DNA of 64,000 bases from assembly GCA_016719405.1 (NCBI GenBank), contig JADJZE010000001.1, positions 930,001 through 994,000 on the forward strand, in the 5' to 3' direction. Positions within the stretch are counted from its first letter, which is position 1; every line of letters begins with the position of its first letter. Origin of the DNA: Candidatus Aalborgicola lynettensis (lineage in GTDB: Bacteria > Pseudomonadota > Gammaproteobacteria > Burkholderiales > Burkholderiaceae_C). The notes below the pieces were generated by a model. It did no database searches and was not told where the DNA came from. It saw only the letters and a list, made by a program, of their open reading frames with translations. This document shows positions 17,311 through 25,112 of the stretch, in pieces. The translations under genes were made by a program, and so were the position numbers.

Positions 17311-17378
17311 GATTGATAGCCGTTTTGGCACCTTGCGCGCGCCGGATGTGCGCAACCAGCTATCAAATACATAGCATA
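17311..17378. repeat. Dispersed palindromic repeat, intergenic copy 2
   Basis: GATTGATAGC at the left, arms TTGCGC and GCGCAA around a GC-rich centre, then CCAGCTATCAAATACATAGC. Both flanks carry the ATAGC element in inverted orientation, so this copy shows the whole palindrome. It lies 11 bases after the Sel1-like gene and may end its transcript, but no U-run follows. Confidence 0.75.
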
Positions 17379-17575
17379 CGCACACTCTCGGGAAGCCGCC
17401 ATGCGCTGGGTGCGCGCGCAATTGGACGCCGATCGATCCGGCTACCTTGCCCCGCAAGACCCGCATCGCGCCATCGCGCCCGGAACTTCACCGGCTCTGC
17501 CAGAATATCGATATCCATTCAACACAGCCAAAAAACAGCCAAAGCGAGGCTGCAAGCCACTTTCCGGAGGATTTG
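17379..17575. other. Non-coding stretch before the hicAB patch
   Basis: About 200 bases between the repeat and a short open frame. I see no credible gene, tRNA or terminator. The composition changes from GC-rich on the left to AT-richer on the right (AAAAAACAGCCAAAG), which fits a boundary between ancestral sequence and the acquired cassette patch. Confidence 0.4.
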
Positions 17576-17641
17576 ATGACCAGAATATCGAGCATCGGCC
17601 AGTTTATCGAGCGCTTGTGGGTCCTCTGGACATTTCGTTAA
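17576..17641 (+). pseudogene. Truncated 21-codon reading frame with strong SD
   Basis: The frame MTRISSIGQFIERLWVLWTFR starts at 17576 after a good ribosome site (CGGAGGATTTG) and stops at 17639-17641, exactly where a GTTAAC sequence begins. It looks like the 5' end of a gene cut by insertion of the following cassette-like block. It could also be a real small peptide. The original gene is not recognisable. Confidence 0.35.
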
Positions 17642-17670
17642 CTTGTTACCACGTGATCAACAAATCTGAG

Positions 17671-17699
17671 TTGCTTTTGGTACCCGAAACTGGTACCAT
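17671..17699 (+). promoter_or_regulatory. hicAB promoter/operator candidate
   Basis: Two perfect GGTACC palindromes (17679-17684 and 17692-17697), 13 bases apart, lie just before hicA. A possible -35 TTGCTT (17671-17676) and -10 TACCAT (17694-17699) with a 17-base spacer overlap them. HicB proteins with a DNA-binding C-terminus usually repress their own promoter at such paired palindromes. A three-codon frame (ATG AAA AAA TGA) at 17698 overlaps the hicA start. Confidence 0.45.
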
Positions 17700-17705
17700 G
17701 AAAAA

Positions 17706-17960
17706 ATGAAACGACGGCATCAGCGGATTGTTGAATTGATATTTTCACGGCCGACGAGCGGCAATATCCAGTGGCGCGATGTTGAGAGCCTCTTCATTGA
17801 ACTGGGTGCAGAAATTGAAGAAAGGGCAGGTATCCGGGTTTCTGTCTTTTTGTTTGGCGAGGTGCGGGTCTTTCACCGTCCACATCCATCACCCAACACA
17901 GACAAAGGCGCGGTGGCATCTATTCGCAAATGGCTGGAACAACACGGAGTCGAACCATGA
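17706..17960 (+). CDS. hicA: HicA-family toxin
   Basis: An 84-residue protein of the HicA-like family (QRIVELIFSRPTSGNIQWRD near the N-terminus, VRVFHRPHPSPNTDKGAVAS toward the C-terminus). HicA toxins are double-stranded-RNA-binding-fold mRNA interferases. The usual Gly-Ser-His catalytic segment is replaced here by AGIRVSVFLFG, with His residues only in the later FHRPHP stretch, so activity may differ from the textbook enzyme. Its stop overlaps the hicB start by four bases. The pair sits in AT-richer sequence bounded by an attC-like site, consistent with a mobile cassette. Confidence 0.78.
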   Translation: MKRRHQRIVELIFSRPTSGNIQWRDVESLFIELGAEIEERAGIRVSVFLFGEVRVFHRPHPSPNTDKGAVASIRKWLEQHGVEP

Positions 17961-18286
17961 ACGTAATGACTGTTGACGACTATCACGCAACGATTGAATT
18001 TGACCCTGATCTTGACATGTTCAGGGGGGAAATTCTCGGCCTCAACGGTGGCGCAGATTTTTACGGAAAGAACCCGAAGGAACTTCGTGCGGAGTTCAAG
18101 CGCTCGCTTGGGGTTTTTCTTGAAGTGTGCGCAGAGAAGGGAATTGAGCCAAGACGTCATTTTTCGGGAAAATTCAATCTGCGAATTTCCCCGCAGTTGC
18201 ACGAAAAACTCGCTATTGCTGCACAAGCAAGGGGCAAAAGCATCAATGCCCTGGCGCAAGAGACTTTGCAGGAAAACTTTGCGTGA
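17957..18286 (+). CDS. hicB: HicB-family antitoxin
   Basis: A 109-residue antitoxin. The N-terminal HicB fold is YHATIEFDPDLDMFRGEILG, a degenerate RNase-H-like domain; the C-terminal ribbon-helix-helix is FNLRISPQLHEKLAIAAQAR followed by GKSINALAQETL. It would bind and neutralise HicA and repress the hicAB promoter at the GGTACC pair. The start at 17957 overlaps hicA (ATGA), so translation is coupled. Eleven bases downstream an attC-like site begins, the position expected for a cassette-borne toxin-antitoxin pair. Confidence 0.8.
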   Translation: MNVMTVDDYHATIEFDPDLDMFRGEILGLNGGADFYGKNPKELRAEFKRSLGVFLEVCAEKGIEPRRHFSGKFNLRISPQLHEKLAIAAQARGKSINALAQETLQENFA

Positions 18287-18296
18287 ATTGGACACA

Positions 18297-18353
18297 AATT
18301 AACTGGTCATCCGATCGGACGGCTGCGCCGACCGCTGAATTTTGACGTTAGCC
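18297..18353. mobile_element. attC-like integron recombination site
   Basis: A 57-base imperfect palindrome. The outer arms are AATTAAC (R''-like, 18297-18303) and GTTAGCC (R'-like, 18347-18353). Inside these, GTCA (18306-18309) pairs with TGAC (18343-18346), and CGG-A-CGGC (18316-18323) pairs with GCCG-A-CCG (18327-18334) around a TGC tip. Extrahelical bases sit between arms, as in attC. It separates hicB from an open frame starting four bases after the R' arm. The core matches the consensus GTTRRRY except at one position, so an attC is likely but unproven. Confidence 0.65.
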
Positions 18354-18357
18354 CTAC

Positions 18358-18630
18358 ATGGATTCCAAATATCTCGTTTGGACTATTGTGATTGGCGTGG
18401 GTGCGCTTCTCGGGGTATTCCTGAAGCTCACAGTGGTGATGTGGCTGGTTGTCGGGCTGGTCGTTCTTGCGTTCGTTGGAGGTTTTGGAGCAGCGTTTTT
18501 CCAACTCATTCAGCCCGAGTGGCTTCTTCTACTCATGGGTGTTCTTCCGGTAGCGGGTGTACTGTTCGCTTCGGCCGCTGTGTCAAATGCGTTGGTGGGT
18601 TCAAGGGAAAAGATAGGCAACGGTTTCTAA
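18358..18630 (+). CDS. Small three-helix membrane protein, cassette-like
   Basis: A 90-residue protein with three hydrophobic helices (about 6-24, 27-48 and 54-76) and a short polar tail SREKIGNGF. No family is recognised. It begins four bases after the attC-like R' arm, without its own leader, as integron cassette genes often do. Its stop codon lies in CTAAC, which resembles the R'' arm of the next attC, but the rest of that site is missing, as if the cassette were cut at about 18632. Function unknown. Confidence 0.6.
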   Translation: MDSKYLVWTIVIGVGALLGVFLKLTVVMWLVVGLVVLAFVGGFGAAFFQLIQPEWLLLLMGVLPVAGVLFASAAVSNALVGSREKIGNGF

Positions 18631-18791
18631 CCGTCCCCCCCCAAAAAAACCACCCACCGTGCGGGCCTGCAGTGGGCGAAACAACCCAGTTGGCTCACTC
18701 GACGAAGTCTGTCACCTGCGTGCTCGACAGCTTTTTGGCACCATGGCCCAATCGCGCCGTTGTCCCCACCAATCACCCGACGAGCCCCCCC

Positions 18792-21029
18792 ATGCCCCAG
18801 ACCACCCACCACCGCATCTGCCCCCTGTGTGAAGCCTGCTGCGGGCTGGAGATCACGGTGGACGCAGGCCGCATCACCAGCATCCGCGGCCACGAGGCCG
18901 ATGTGCTCAGCGGCGGCTACATCTGCCCCAAGGCCATCGCCCTCAAAGACTTGCACGACGACCCGGACCGCCTGCGCACGCCGCTCATCAAACGCAACGG
19001 AACATTTGAGCCCGCCACCTGGGCGCAGGCCTATGCCGAAATCGCCCGGCGCCTGCCCCCGCTGATCGCCGCGCATGGCCGCAACGCCACCGCCGTGGCG
19101 GTGGGCAACCCCTCGTCCCACAAGATTGGGCTCATCGCTTACTTTGGCAAGCTGGCGCGTGCACTGGGCACCAAGAATGTGTTTTCCGCCTCCACGCTGG
19201 ACCAAATGCCCAAGCAATTGGCCAGCGGCCTGATGTTTGGGCACTGGCTGTCGGTGGCCCTGCCCGACATGGAGCGCACCGACTTTCTGCTGGTGATCGG
19301 TGCCAACCCGCTGGCCAGCAACGGCAGCATGTGGACCGTGCCCGACTTCAAGGGTAAGGCCAAATCTCTACGCGCACGCGGTGGCAAACTGGTGGTGATT
19401 GACCCCCGGCGCACCGAAACCGCCGCCGTGGCCGACGCGCACCACTTCATCCGCCCCGGGGCTGACGTCTTTCTGCTGGCCGCCATGGTGCACACCCTGT
19501 TTACCGAAAACCGCGTCACCCTGGGTAATGTGGCCGAGTGGGTAAACGGCGTGGAGGCCGTGCAGCAGGCCGTGGCCCCCTTCACACCCGAGGCCGTGGC
19601 CGCGCGCTGCGGCATAGCGGCGCAGACCATCCGCAGCCTGACCCGCCAACTGGCCGAAGCCCCCCGCGCCGCCGTCTACGCCCGCATTGGCACCTGCACC
19701 CAGACCTACGGCACGCTGGCGAGTTGGCTGGTGGATGTGCTCAACACCCTGACCGGCAACCTGGACCGCGAAGGCGGCATGTTGTTTGCCAAGTCTGCGG
19801 CCTTTGCCAGCAACACCGCTGGCAAACCGGGTGTGGGCAAGGGTGTCAGCACCGGACGCCACGCCGCGCGCGTGAGTGGTGCGCCCGAAGTGTATGGCGA
19901 GCTGCCCATGACCTGCCTGGCCGAGGAGATTGAAACCCCAGGCGAGGGCCAGATCCGCGCCCTGATCACCGTGGCCACCAACCCCGTGCTCTCCAGTCCC
20001 AACGGGCCACGCCTGGCGAAGGCGCTGGATACGCTGGACTTCATGGTCAGCATGGACATTTACCTGAACGAAACCACGCGCCACGCGGATGTGATCCTGC
20101 CCGGCGTGTCGCCGCTACAAGACCTGCATTACGACGTCGCCTTTCCCCAGCTTTCCTGGCGCAACCATGCGCGTTACAGCCCGCCGGTGCTGCCCCGCGA
20201 TCCATCCCAGCCGGAGGAATGGCAAACCCTGCTCACGCTGGCGGCCATCGCCCAGGGCCAGGGTGCCGAGGTGGATGCCAACGCACTGGACGATGCCCAG
20301 TTTGCGCAGGACGCGCAGCGCCTGTTCGGGACCCATGCCGATGCCGTGATCGCCGCCACCCAGGGCTACAAAGGCCCCCAGCGTGCGCTGGAAGTGGCCT
20401 TGCGCAGCGGCCCCTACGGCGACCAATTTGGCTTGAAACCCGACGGGCTGACGCTGGCCAAGGTGATGGCGTCCAACGCCAGCGGCGGCATCGACCTGGG
20501 GCCCTTGCAACCCCGCATCCCCGAAATGCTGCGCACCCCCAGCGGCAAGGTGGAGCTGGCACCGCCCAGTTTGCTACAAGATTTGCAGCGCCCTGCGCAC
20601 GATCTAAGCGCGCCAGCGCCCGATTTGGTCATTATTGGCCGACGCGACGTGCGCACCAACAACAGCTGGATGCACAACCTGCCCACGCTGGCCAAAGGGC
20701 CGTTTCGCTGCACCGCGCTGGTGCACCCGCAGGACGCGCAGCGCCTGGGTCTGCAGGACGGCGCCCTGGCCCGCATCCACGCCGTCACCCGCGCCGGTGA
20801 GGTGCCACGCAGCGTGCAGGCGCAGGTGCATGTCAGTGACCAGATGATGCCCGGCGTGGTGAGCCTGCCGCACGGCTGGGGCCACGACCTGCCGGGCGCG
20901 CAACTGCGCGTAGCTGCCGAGCGAGCCGGCGCCAACCTGAATGCCTTGCTGGACGACCAGTTGCGCGACCCGCTATCGGGCAACGCCGTATTGGGCGGCG
21001 TGGCAATCACGATGGTGACCACGGACTGA
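18792..21029 (+). CDS. Molybdopterin-dependent oxidoreductase
   Basis: A 745-residue enzyme of the DMSO reductase superfamily. The N-terminus has a [4Fe-4S] motif CPLCEACCG plus a fourth Cys in GGYICPK. Molybdopterin regions follow: LLVIGANPLASNGSMW, VVIDPRRTETA, and a C-terminal cofactor-binding domain starting near LVIIGRRDVRTNNSWMHN. No signal peptide is visible, so it is probably cytoplasmic. At the place of the metal-ligand residue I read STLDQMPKQ, with no Cys, Sec or clear Ser, so the substrate cannot be named. The start at 18792 is chosen because it directly precedes the iron-sulphur motif. No maturation or partner subunit gene is adjacent. Confidence 0.85.
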   Translation: MPQTTHHRICPLCEACCGLEITVDAGRITSIRGHEADVLSGGYICPKAIALKDLHDDPDRLRTPLIKRNGTFEPATWAQAYAEIARRLPPLIAAHGRNATAVAVGNPSSHKIGLIAYFGKLARALGTKNVFSASTLDQMPKQLASGLMFGHWLSVALPDMERTDFLLVIGANPLASNGSMWTVPDFKGKAKSLRARGGKLVVIDPRRTETAAVADAHHFIRPGADVFLLAAMVHTLFTENRVTLGNVAEWVNGVEAVQQAVAPFTPEAVAARCGIAAQTIRSLTRQLAEAPRAAVYARIGTCTQTYGTLASWLVDVLNTLTGNLDREGGMLFAKSAAFASNTAGKPGVGKGVSTGRHAARVSGAPEVYGELPMTCLAEEIETPGEGQIRALITVATNPVLSSPNGPRLAKALDTLDFMVSMDIYLNETTRHADVILPGVSPLQDLHYDVAFPQLSWRNHARYSPPVLPRDPSQPEEWQTLLTLAAIAQGQGAEVDANALDDAQFAQDAQRLFGTHADAVIAATQGYKGPQRALEVALRSGPYGDQFGLKPDGLTLAKVMASNASGGIDLGPLQPRIPEMLRTPSGKVELAPPSLLQDLQRPAHDLSAPAPDLVIIGRRDVRTNNSWMHNLPTLAKGPFRCTALVHPQDAQRLGLQDGALARIHAVTRAGEVPRSVQAQVHVSDQMMPGVVSLPHGWGHDLPGAQLRVAAERAGANLNALLDDQLRDPLSGNAVLGGVAITMVTTD

Positions 21030-21248
21030 GGAGGACCGTGCGGCGCCAGCCGTGCGGATGGTCTTCTCTGGGTTGATGGGAAAAAATGCCGTTTGCGCTC
21101 GCCAGTAAAGCGCATATTGCTATTAAATGTAGAGCATGTTTGAATGATCTGACCGGCTGTTCTTGACTCCCCCATGGCCTGCGCCCATACTTTGCGGCAC
21201 ACACGCCTTGCCTGCATTCAACCACCCGGCGTGTAGAAAGAACACGCC

Positions 21249-21740
21249 ATGCCTGCATCGTCCTACACCGCCACCAAACACGACACCCGTGCCCTGATGG
21301 CTGCCATACAGCACAACACCCAGCCCGACGGCATCCACCGTTTTCTGGACCCGGTGCGCTGGAGCGTGATTAGCGACTACCTGGCGCCCAGTCACCAGCC
21401 GCGCGGGCACCTGCTCATGGCGCAGGGCGACCACGACGGGCGCCTGTATTTCGTCGAATCGGGCGACCTCAAGGTGGACATGAAGACCCCTTCCGGACTG
21501 GTGCATCTGGCCATTCTGGGGCCCGGCAGTGTGGTGGGTGAAGGCGGATTTTTTACGCTGCAAGCGCGCAATGCATCGGTATCGGTGTTCAATGACTGCA
21601 CTGTCTGGACCCTGACACCCGCCGCGTTCCAGTCGCTACTGCAGCACCACCCCAGCGTGGCTGCCGCACTGGCCATGGCCTTGGGCGCGGTGCTGGCCAC
21701 GCGCATGCTCGACATCAGCAAACGCATTGCTGTGTTGTAA
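21249..21740 (+). CDS. Cyclic-nucleotide-binding domain protein without HTH
   Basis: A 163-residue protein consisting of one cNMP-binding beta-roll (about 35-150), with GDHDGRLYFVESGDLKVDMK and LGPGSVVGEGGFFTL. It ends with a helix, without the helix-turn-helix of CRP/FNR. It may sense a nucleotide and act through protein contacts, or be a degenerate regulator. It lies 220 bases after the molybdoenzyme gene and 222 before a GGDEF/EAL gene. A second protein of the same design is at 38936-39388. Confidence 0.75.
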   Translation: MPASSYTATKHDTRALMAAIQHNTQPDGIHRFLDPVRWSVISDYLAPSHQPRGHLLMAQGDHDGRLYFVESGDLKVDMKTPSGLVHLAILGPGSVVGEGGFFTLQARNASVSVFNDCTVWTLTPAAFQSLLQHHPSVAAALAMALGAVLATRMLDISKRIAVL

Positions 21741-21962
21741 ACCACGGATCATTCCCGCGTTCGGTCGCCAGTACCCCCCATTCAGGGGATATGCAACTGG
21801 GCATAAACATGTTCTGATTACGGGTTGTTTCGGGTTTCGATCTCTCCTAAAAGAACCACCATGCGTGCCAGTTTTGTATTCTCTGCATCCCCGTTGGAAT
21901 GGCGCTGCACAGTGCCCGTGCCGGTCTGGCACACCGTGTTGCACTGCCCGCGTTGACGCTCC

Positions 21963-24122
21963 ATGAAAATTTCTCCCGCCTTCGACGCCGAACGCCACCG
22001 TGCCCCTGGCAGTGCTCGCCCTGACCGCCGCACCCCCAGCCAGATGCAACTGCAACTCGACAACGAGCGCAGCATGCTGGAAATGCTGGCCACCGGCGCT
22101 CCCCTGCCCCGCATTCTGGACACCCTGGTACAGGGTTATGAGGCCATCTTTACCGGCATGCGCTGTGCCATCTCGGCACCCGTTGTTGAAGGCAGCCCGC
22201 CCCGGCTGCTGGCCGGTACGCTCCCCGATTCGATCTGCCAGTCACTGCCGGTGTTGTCCTGCAAAGGGGTGCTATTGGGTGCATTCGACATTGCGTACGC
22301 CTGCGCGGGCGCACCCACGGTAGAAGAACAGGCAGCCGTACAGCGCGGTGCCTACCTCATCAGTCTGGCACTGGAACGTGAGCAAACCGAAAGGCAGCGC
22401 GAGGCCGACCAGGAATCCCTGCGCGAGGCGGCACGCCATACCCACAACATTCTGGACAATATGCTTGACGGTGTCATCACCATCAACAAGCATGGGTTGA
22501 TCGAATCCGTCAACAAGGCCGCCTGTTCCATTTTTGGCTATGACGCAGACGAAATGCGGGGTGCCAACGTCGCCATGCTCAGCCCCGAGTCCGATGCCGG
22601 ACGCAGTGACCACCGCGCCCGCCAGCTGCAACATTTGCAAGACAGCGGTTCGCACTACCTGGTGGGCAAGCCCCGCGAGACCATGGGCCAGCGCAAGGAT
22701 GGCAGTGTTTTCCCCATGAGCCTGGCAGTATCCAAAATTGCCCGCAAAGGCCACCCCACCTTTGTGGTGGTGATTCGCGACATCACCCAGCGCCGCCAAA
22801 GCGAGGAAGAAATCCACCGCCTGGCCTTCTACGACCCGCTGACCGAGTTGCCCAACCGGCGCCTGTTGATTGACCGGCTCAAGCAGGCCACCGTCACCTC
22901 CGGGCGTACCAGCCAGTACGGTGCGGTCATGTTCCTGGACCTGGACCAGTTCAAACTGCTCAACGACACCCAGGGCCACGCCATGGGCGACGAGCTGCTC
23001 AAGCAGGTGGCCACGCGGCTCAAGACGTGCGTGCGCGTGGGCGACAGCGTGGCGCGTTTGGGTGGTGACGAGTTTGTGCTGCTGCTGGAGCGCCTGGGCG
23101 ACTCGGCGCAAGGCGCCGCCGCGTATGCCGAAATGGTGGCCGGCAAAATCCTGGCCGTGTTGGGACAACCCTACAAGCTGCGGGGCCACGTGCACAGCAG
23201 CACGCCCAGCATTGGTGTGGTGATGTTCCACGGCGACCGCGAAAGCTGCGACCAATTGCTCAAACAGGCCGATGTAGCCATGTACCAGGCCAAGGCAGCC
23301 GGACGCAACACGGCGCGCTTTTTCGACCAGGCCATGCAGGTCACCGCCACCATGCATGCCACCCTGGAGAACGACCTGCGCCGCGGCCTGCACCAGCACG
23401 AATTCATGCTGCTGTACCAGTTCCAGGTGGACCTGCAGGGCCAACCGGTGGGTGCCGAGGCCCTGCTGCGCTGGAATCACGCCACCCGTGGCATCGTGCC
23501 GCCACTGCAGTTTGTGGCACTCGCCGAAGAAACCAGCATGGGGCTGGTGCTGGGTCAATGGGTGCTGGAGACCGCTTGCACGCAGTTGCGCGTGTGGTCT
23601 GGTCAAGCCACCACCGCGCAGTGGACGCTGTCGGTCAACGTCAGCCCGACGCAATTTGGGCAGGCATCGTTTGTCACCAATGTGGTGTCGGCCCTCAAGC
23701 GCTCTGGCGCGAACCCCGAATTGCTCACGCTGGAGCTGACCGAGAGCATGCTGATGAGCAACCTGGACGACACGCTGGCCAAAATGCAGGCACTGCACCG
23801 CATCGGTGTGCAGTTTTCGCTGGACGATTTCGGCACCGGCTATTCGTCGCTGATGCATTTGCAGCGCCTGCCACTGCGCCAGCTCAAGATCGACCGCTCG
23901 TTTGTGCAGGCCCTGCTCACCACCCCCAACAATGCCGCTGTGGCGCGCTCCAGCGTGGCGCTGGGCCACAGTCTGGGTATGTCGGTGGTGGCCGAGGGTG
24001 TGGAAACCGCCGAACAACGCAACGCCCTGGCGGCGCTGGGGTGTGACGTGTTTCAGGGCTTCTTTTACGGCCGCCCGGCGCCCGCCTGCGAGCTGGCAGA
24101 ATTTGAGCGAAAAAGGGCCTGA
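21963..24122 (+). CDS. GAF-PAS-GGDEF-EAL cyclic-di-GMP protein
   Basis: A 719-residue signalling protein. A GAF-like domain (about 30-140) is followed by PAS (about 155-275, starting LDNMLDGVITINKHG), GGDEF (about 285-440) with an intact active site RLGGDEFVLLL, and EAL (about 460-715) with EALLRWNH, ELTESM, DDFGTGYSSL and KIDRSFV. Both catalytic motifs look complete, so it could make and degrade c-di-GMP; which dominates cannot be told from sequence. No membrane helices are seen, so it is cytoplasmic. A copy of the dispersed repeat starts at its stop codon. Confidence 0.9.
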   Translation: MKISPAFDAERHRAPGSARPDRRTPSQMQLQLDNERSMLEMLATGAPLPRILDTLVQGYEAIFTGMRCAISAPVVEGSPPRLLAGTLPDSICQSLPVLSCKGVLLGAFDIAYACAGAPTVEEQAAVQRGAYLISLALEREQTERQREADQESLREAARHTHNILDNMLDGVITINKHGLIESVNKAACSIFGYDADEMRGANVAMLSPESDAGRSDHRARQLQHLQDSGSHYLVGKPRETMGQRKDGSVFPMSLAVSKIARKGHPTFVVVIRDITQRRQSEEEIHRLAFYDPLTELPNRRLLIDRLKQATVTSGRTSQYGAVMFLDLDQFKLLNDTQGHAMGDELLKQVATRLKTCVRVGDSVARLGGDEFVLLLERLGDSAQGAAAYAEMVAGKILAVLGQPYKLRGHVHSSTPSIGVVMFHGDRESCDQLLKQADVAMYQAKAAGRNTARFFDQAMQVTATMHATLENDLRRGLHQHEFMLLYQFQVDLQGQPVGAEALLRWNHATRGIVPPLQFVALAEETSMGLVLGQWVLETACTQLRVWSGQATTAQWTLSVNVSPTQFGQASFVTNVVSALKRSGANPELLTLELTESMLMSNLDDTLAKMQALHRIGVQFSLDDFGTGYSSLMHLQRLPLRQLKIDRSFVQALLTTPNNAAVARSSVALGHSLGMSVVAEGVETAEQRNALAALGCDVFQGFFYGRPAPACELAEFERKRA

Positions 24123-24172
24123 GCGCGCGTCTGACGTGCGCAAGCAGCTCTTATTTTGATAGCAAAATAAAC
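24120..24172. repeat. Dispersed palindromic repeat, intergenic copy 3
   Basis: The repeat begins at the stop codon of the GGDEF/EAL gene: GAGCGCGCGTCTGACGTGCGC, then AAGCAGCTCTTATTTTGATAG. The left arm is eroded. It lies in the 135-base gap between convergent genes and has the TTTTGATAGC element on the inner side. Confidence 0.7.
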
Positions 24173-24257
24173 CATCCAATGCGCCTGCACTGGGCATGGG
24201 CAAGCACTGCCATGAGGCTCTTCCGACCCTTGCAGGGCCGCCGGCAGGGTCGGCGCC

Positions 24258-25112
24258 CTACTGCCGGGCAGTGCGAATGTTGCGCGGCAGCGCCTGCGGG
24301 TGGCTGGTGCGAAACGGGTTGATATCCAGCCCGCCCCGGCGGGTGTAACGGGCGTACACCGCCAGCTTGAGCGGCTTGCAGCGCGTCCAGATGTCCATAA
24401 AGATGCGCTCCACACACTGTTCATGGAACTCGTTGTGGTTGCGAAAACTCACCAGGTACTGCAACAAACCGCCCTGCTCGATCTGGTCGCCGGTGTAGCT
24501 GATCTGCACACTGGCCCAGTCGGGCTGGCCGGTCACCAGACAGTTGCTTTTGAGCAGGTTGCTCACCAGCACCTCGGACACCGGTTGCTCGTTGGGTGTT
24601 GCGCGCAATAACGCGGGCGCCGGGGTGTACTGGGTGCAATCAATGTCCAGCCGGTCCAGGTTCAGGCCGTCCAACTCATGCACGGGTTCGCGGTCGAACA
24701 GGTCGGGCCCCAGCACGGTCACGCCAATCGACGACAGGGTTGCGCCGGGCGTTGCGTTGCGCCACACGGCCTCGGTCAAGTCGGCACGCAGGCGGGTCTT
24801 GACCGCTTCCACATCGGCAAATGGTGTGTTGTTAAAGCTGTTCAGATACAGCTTGAGCGATTTGCTCTCGATGATGTTGGTGCTTTCACAGGGAATGGTG
24901 AAATGCGCCAGCGCCACCTGGGGCTTGCCGCGCAGGTTGAGCCAGCTCAGCTCAAACGCTGTCCACATATCGGCGCCGAAAAAAGGCACCCGCTCGGCAA
25001 TGCCAATCTCGGCCCGTTTGCCGGCGCGGGCAATGGGGAACAACAGTGACGCGTCGTACTGGTCCACATAACGCGACGTTTTGCCCAACTGGGACTGTTC
25101 GGGCGAGTTCAT
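24258..25112 (-). CDS. queF: NADPH-dependent preQ0 reductase QueF
   Basis: A 284-residue enzyme of the long (YqcD-like) QueF type that reduces preQ0 to preQ1 in queuosine synthesis. The catalytic Cys lies in SNCLVTGQPDWASVQISYTG and the substrate Glu in FRNHNEFHEQCVERIF. The N-terminal half carries IIESKSLKLYLNSFNNTPF, also typical. Length is as in E. coli (about 282). It is followed with a four-base overlap by the alpha/beta hydrolase gene on the same strand, so translation runs hydrolase first, then queF... in gene order the queF start (25112) meets the hydrolase stop (25109). Confidence 0.93.
   Translation of the reverse strand: MNSPEQSQLGKTSRYVDQYDASLLFPIARAGKRAEIGIAERVPFFGADMWTAFELSWLNLRGKPQVALAHFTIPCESTNIIESKSLKLYLNSFNNTPFADVEAVKTRLRADLTEAVWRNATPGATLSSIGVTVLGPDLFDREPVHELDGLNLDRLDIDCTQYTPAPALLRATPNEQPVSEVLVSNLLKSNCLVTGQPDWASVQISYTGDQIEQGGLLQYLVSFRNHNEFHEQCVERIFMDIWTRCKPLKLAVYARYTRRGGLDINPFRTSHPQALPRNIRTARQ

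Noticed and set aside
18628..18700. Second complete attC after the 90-residue membrane protein
   Set aside because: CTAAC could be an R'' arm and GTTGGCT an R' arm, but the sequence between them (C-run and A-run) does not pair; at most a cut site.
22272..24203. A 643-codon minus-strand frame opposite the GGDEF/EAL gene
   Set aside because: Complete antisense of a gene with intact catalytic motifs; sequence is His/Gly/Gln-rich without domains.
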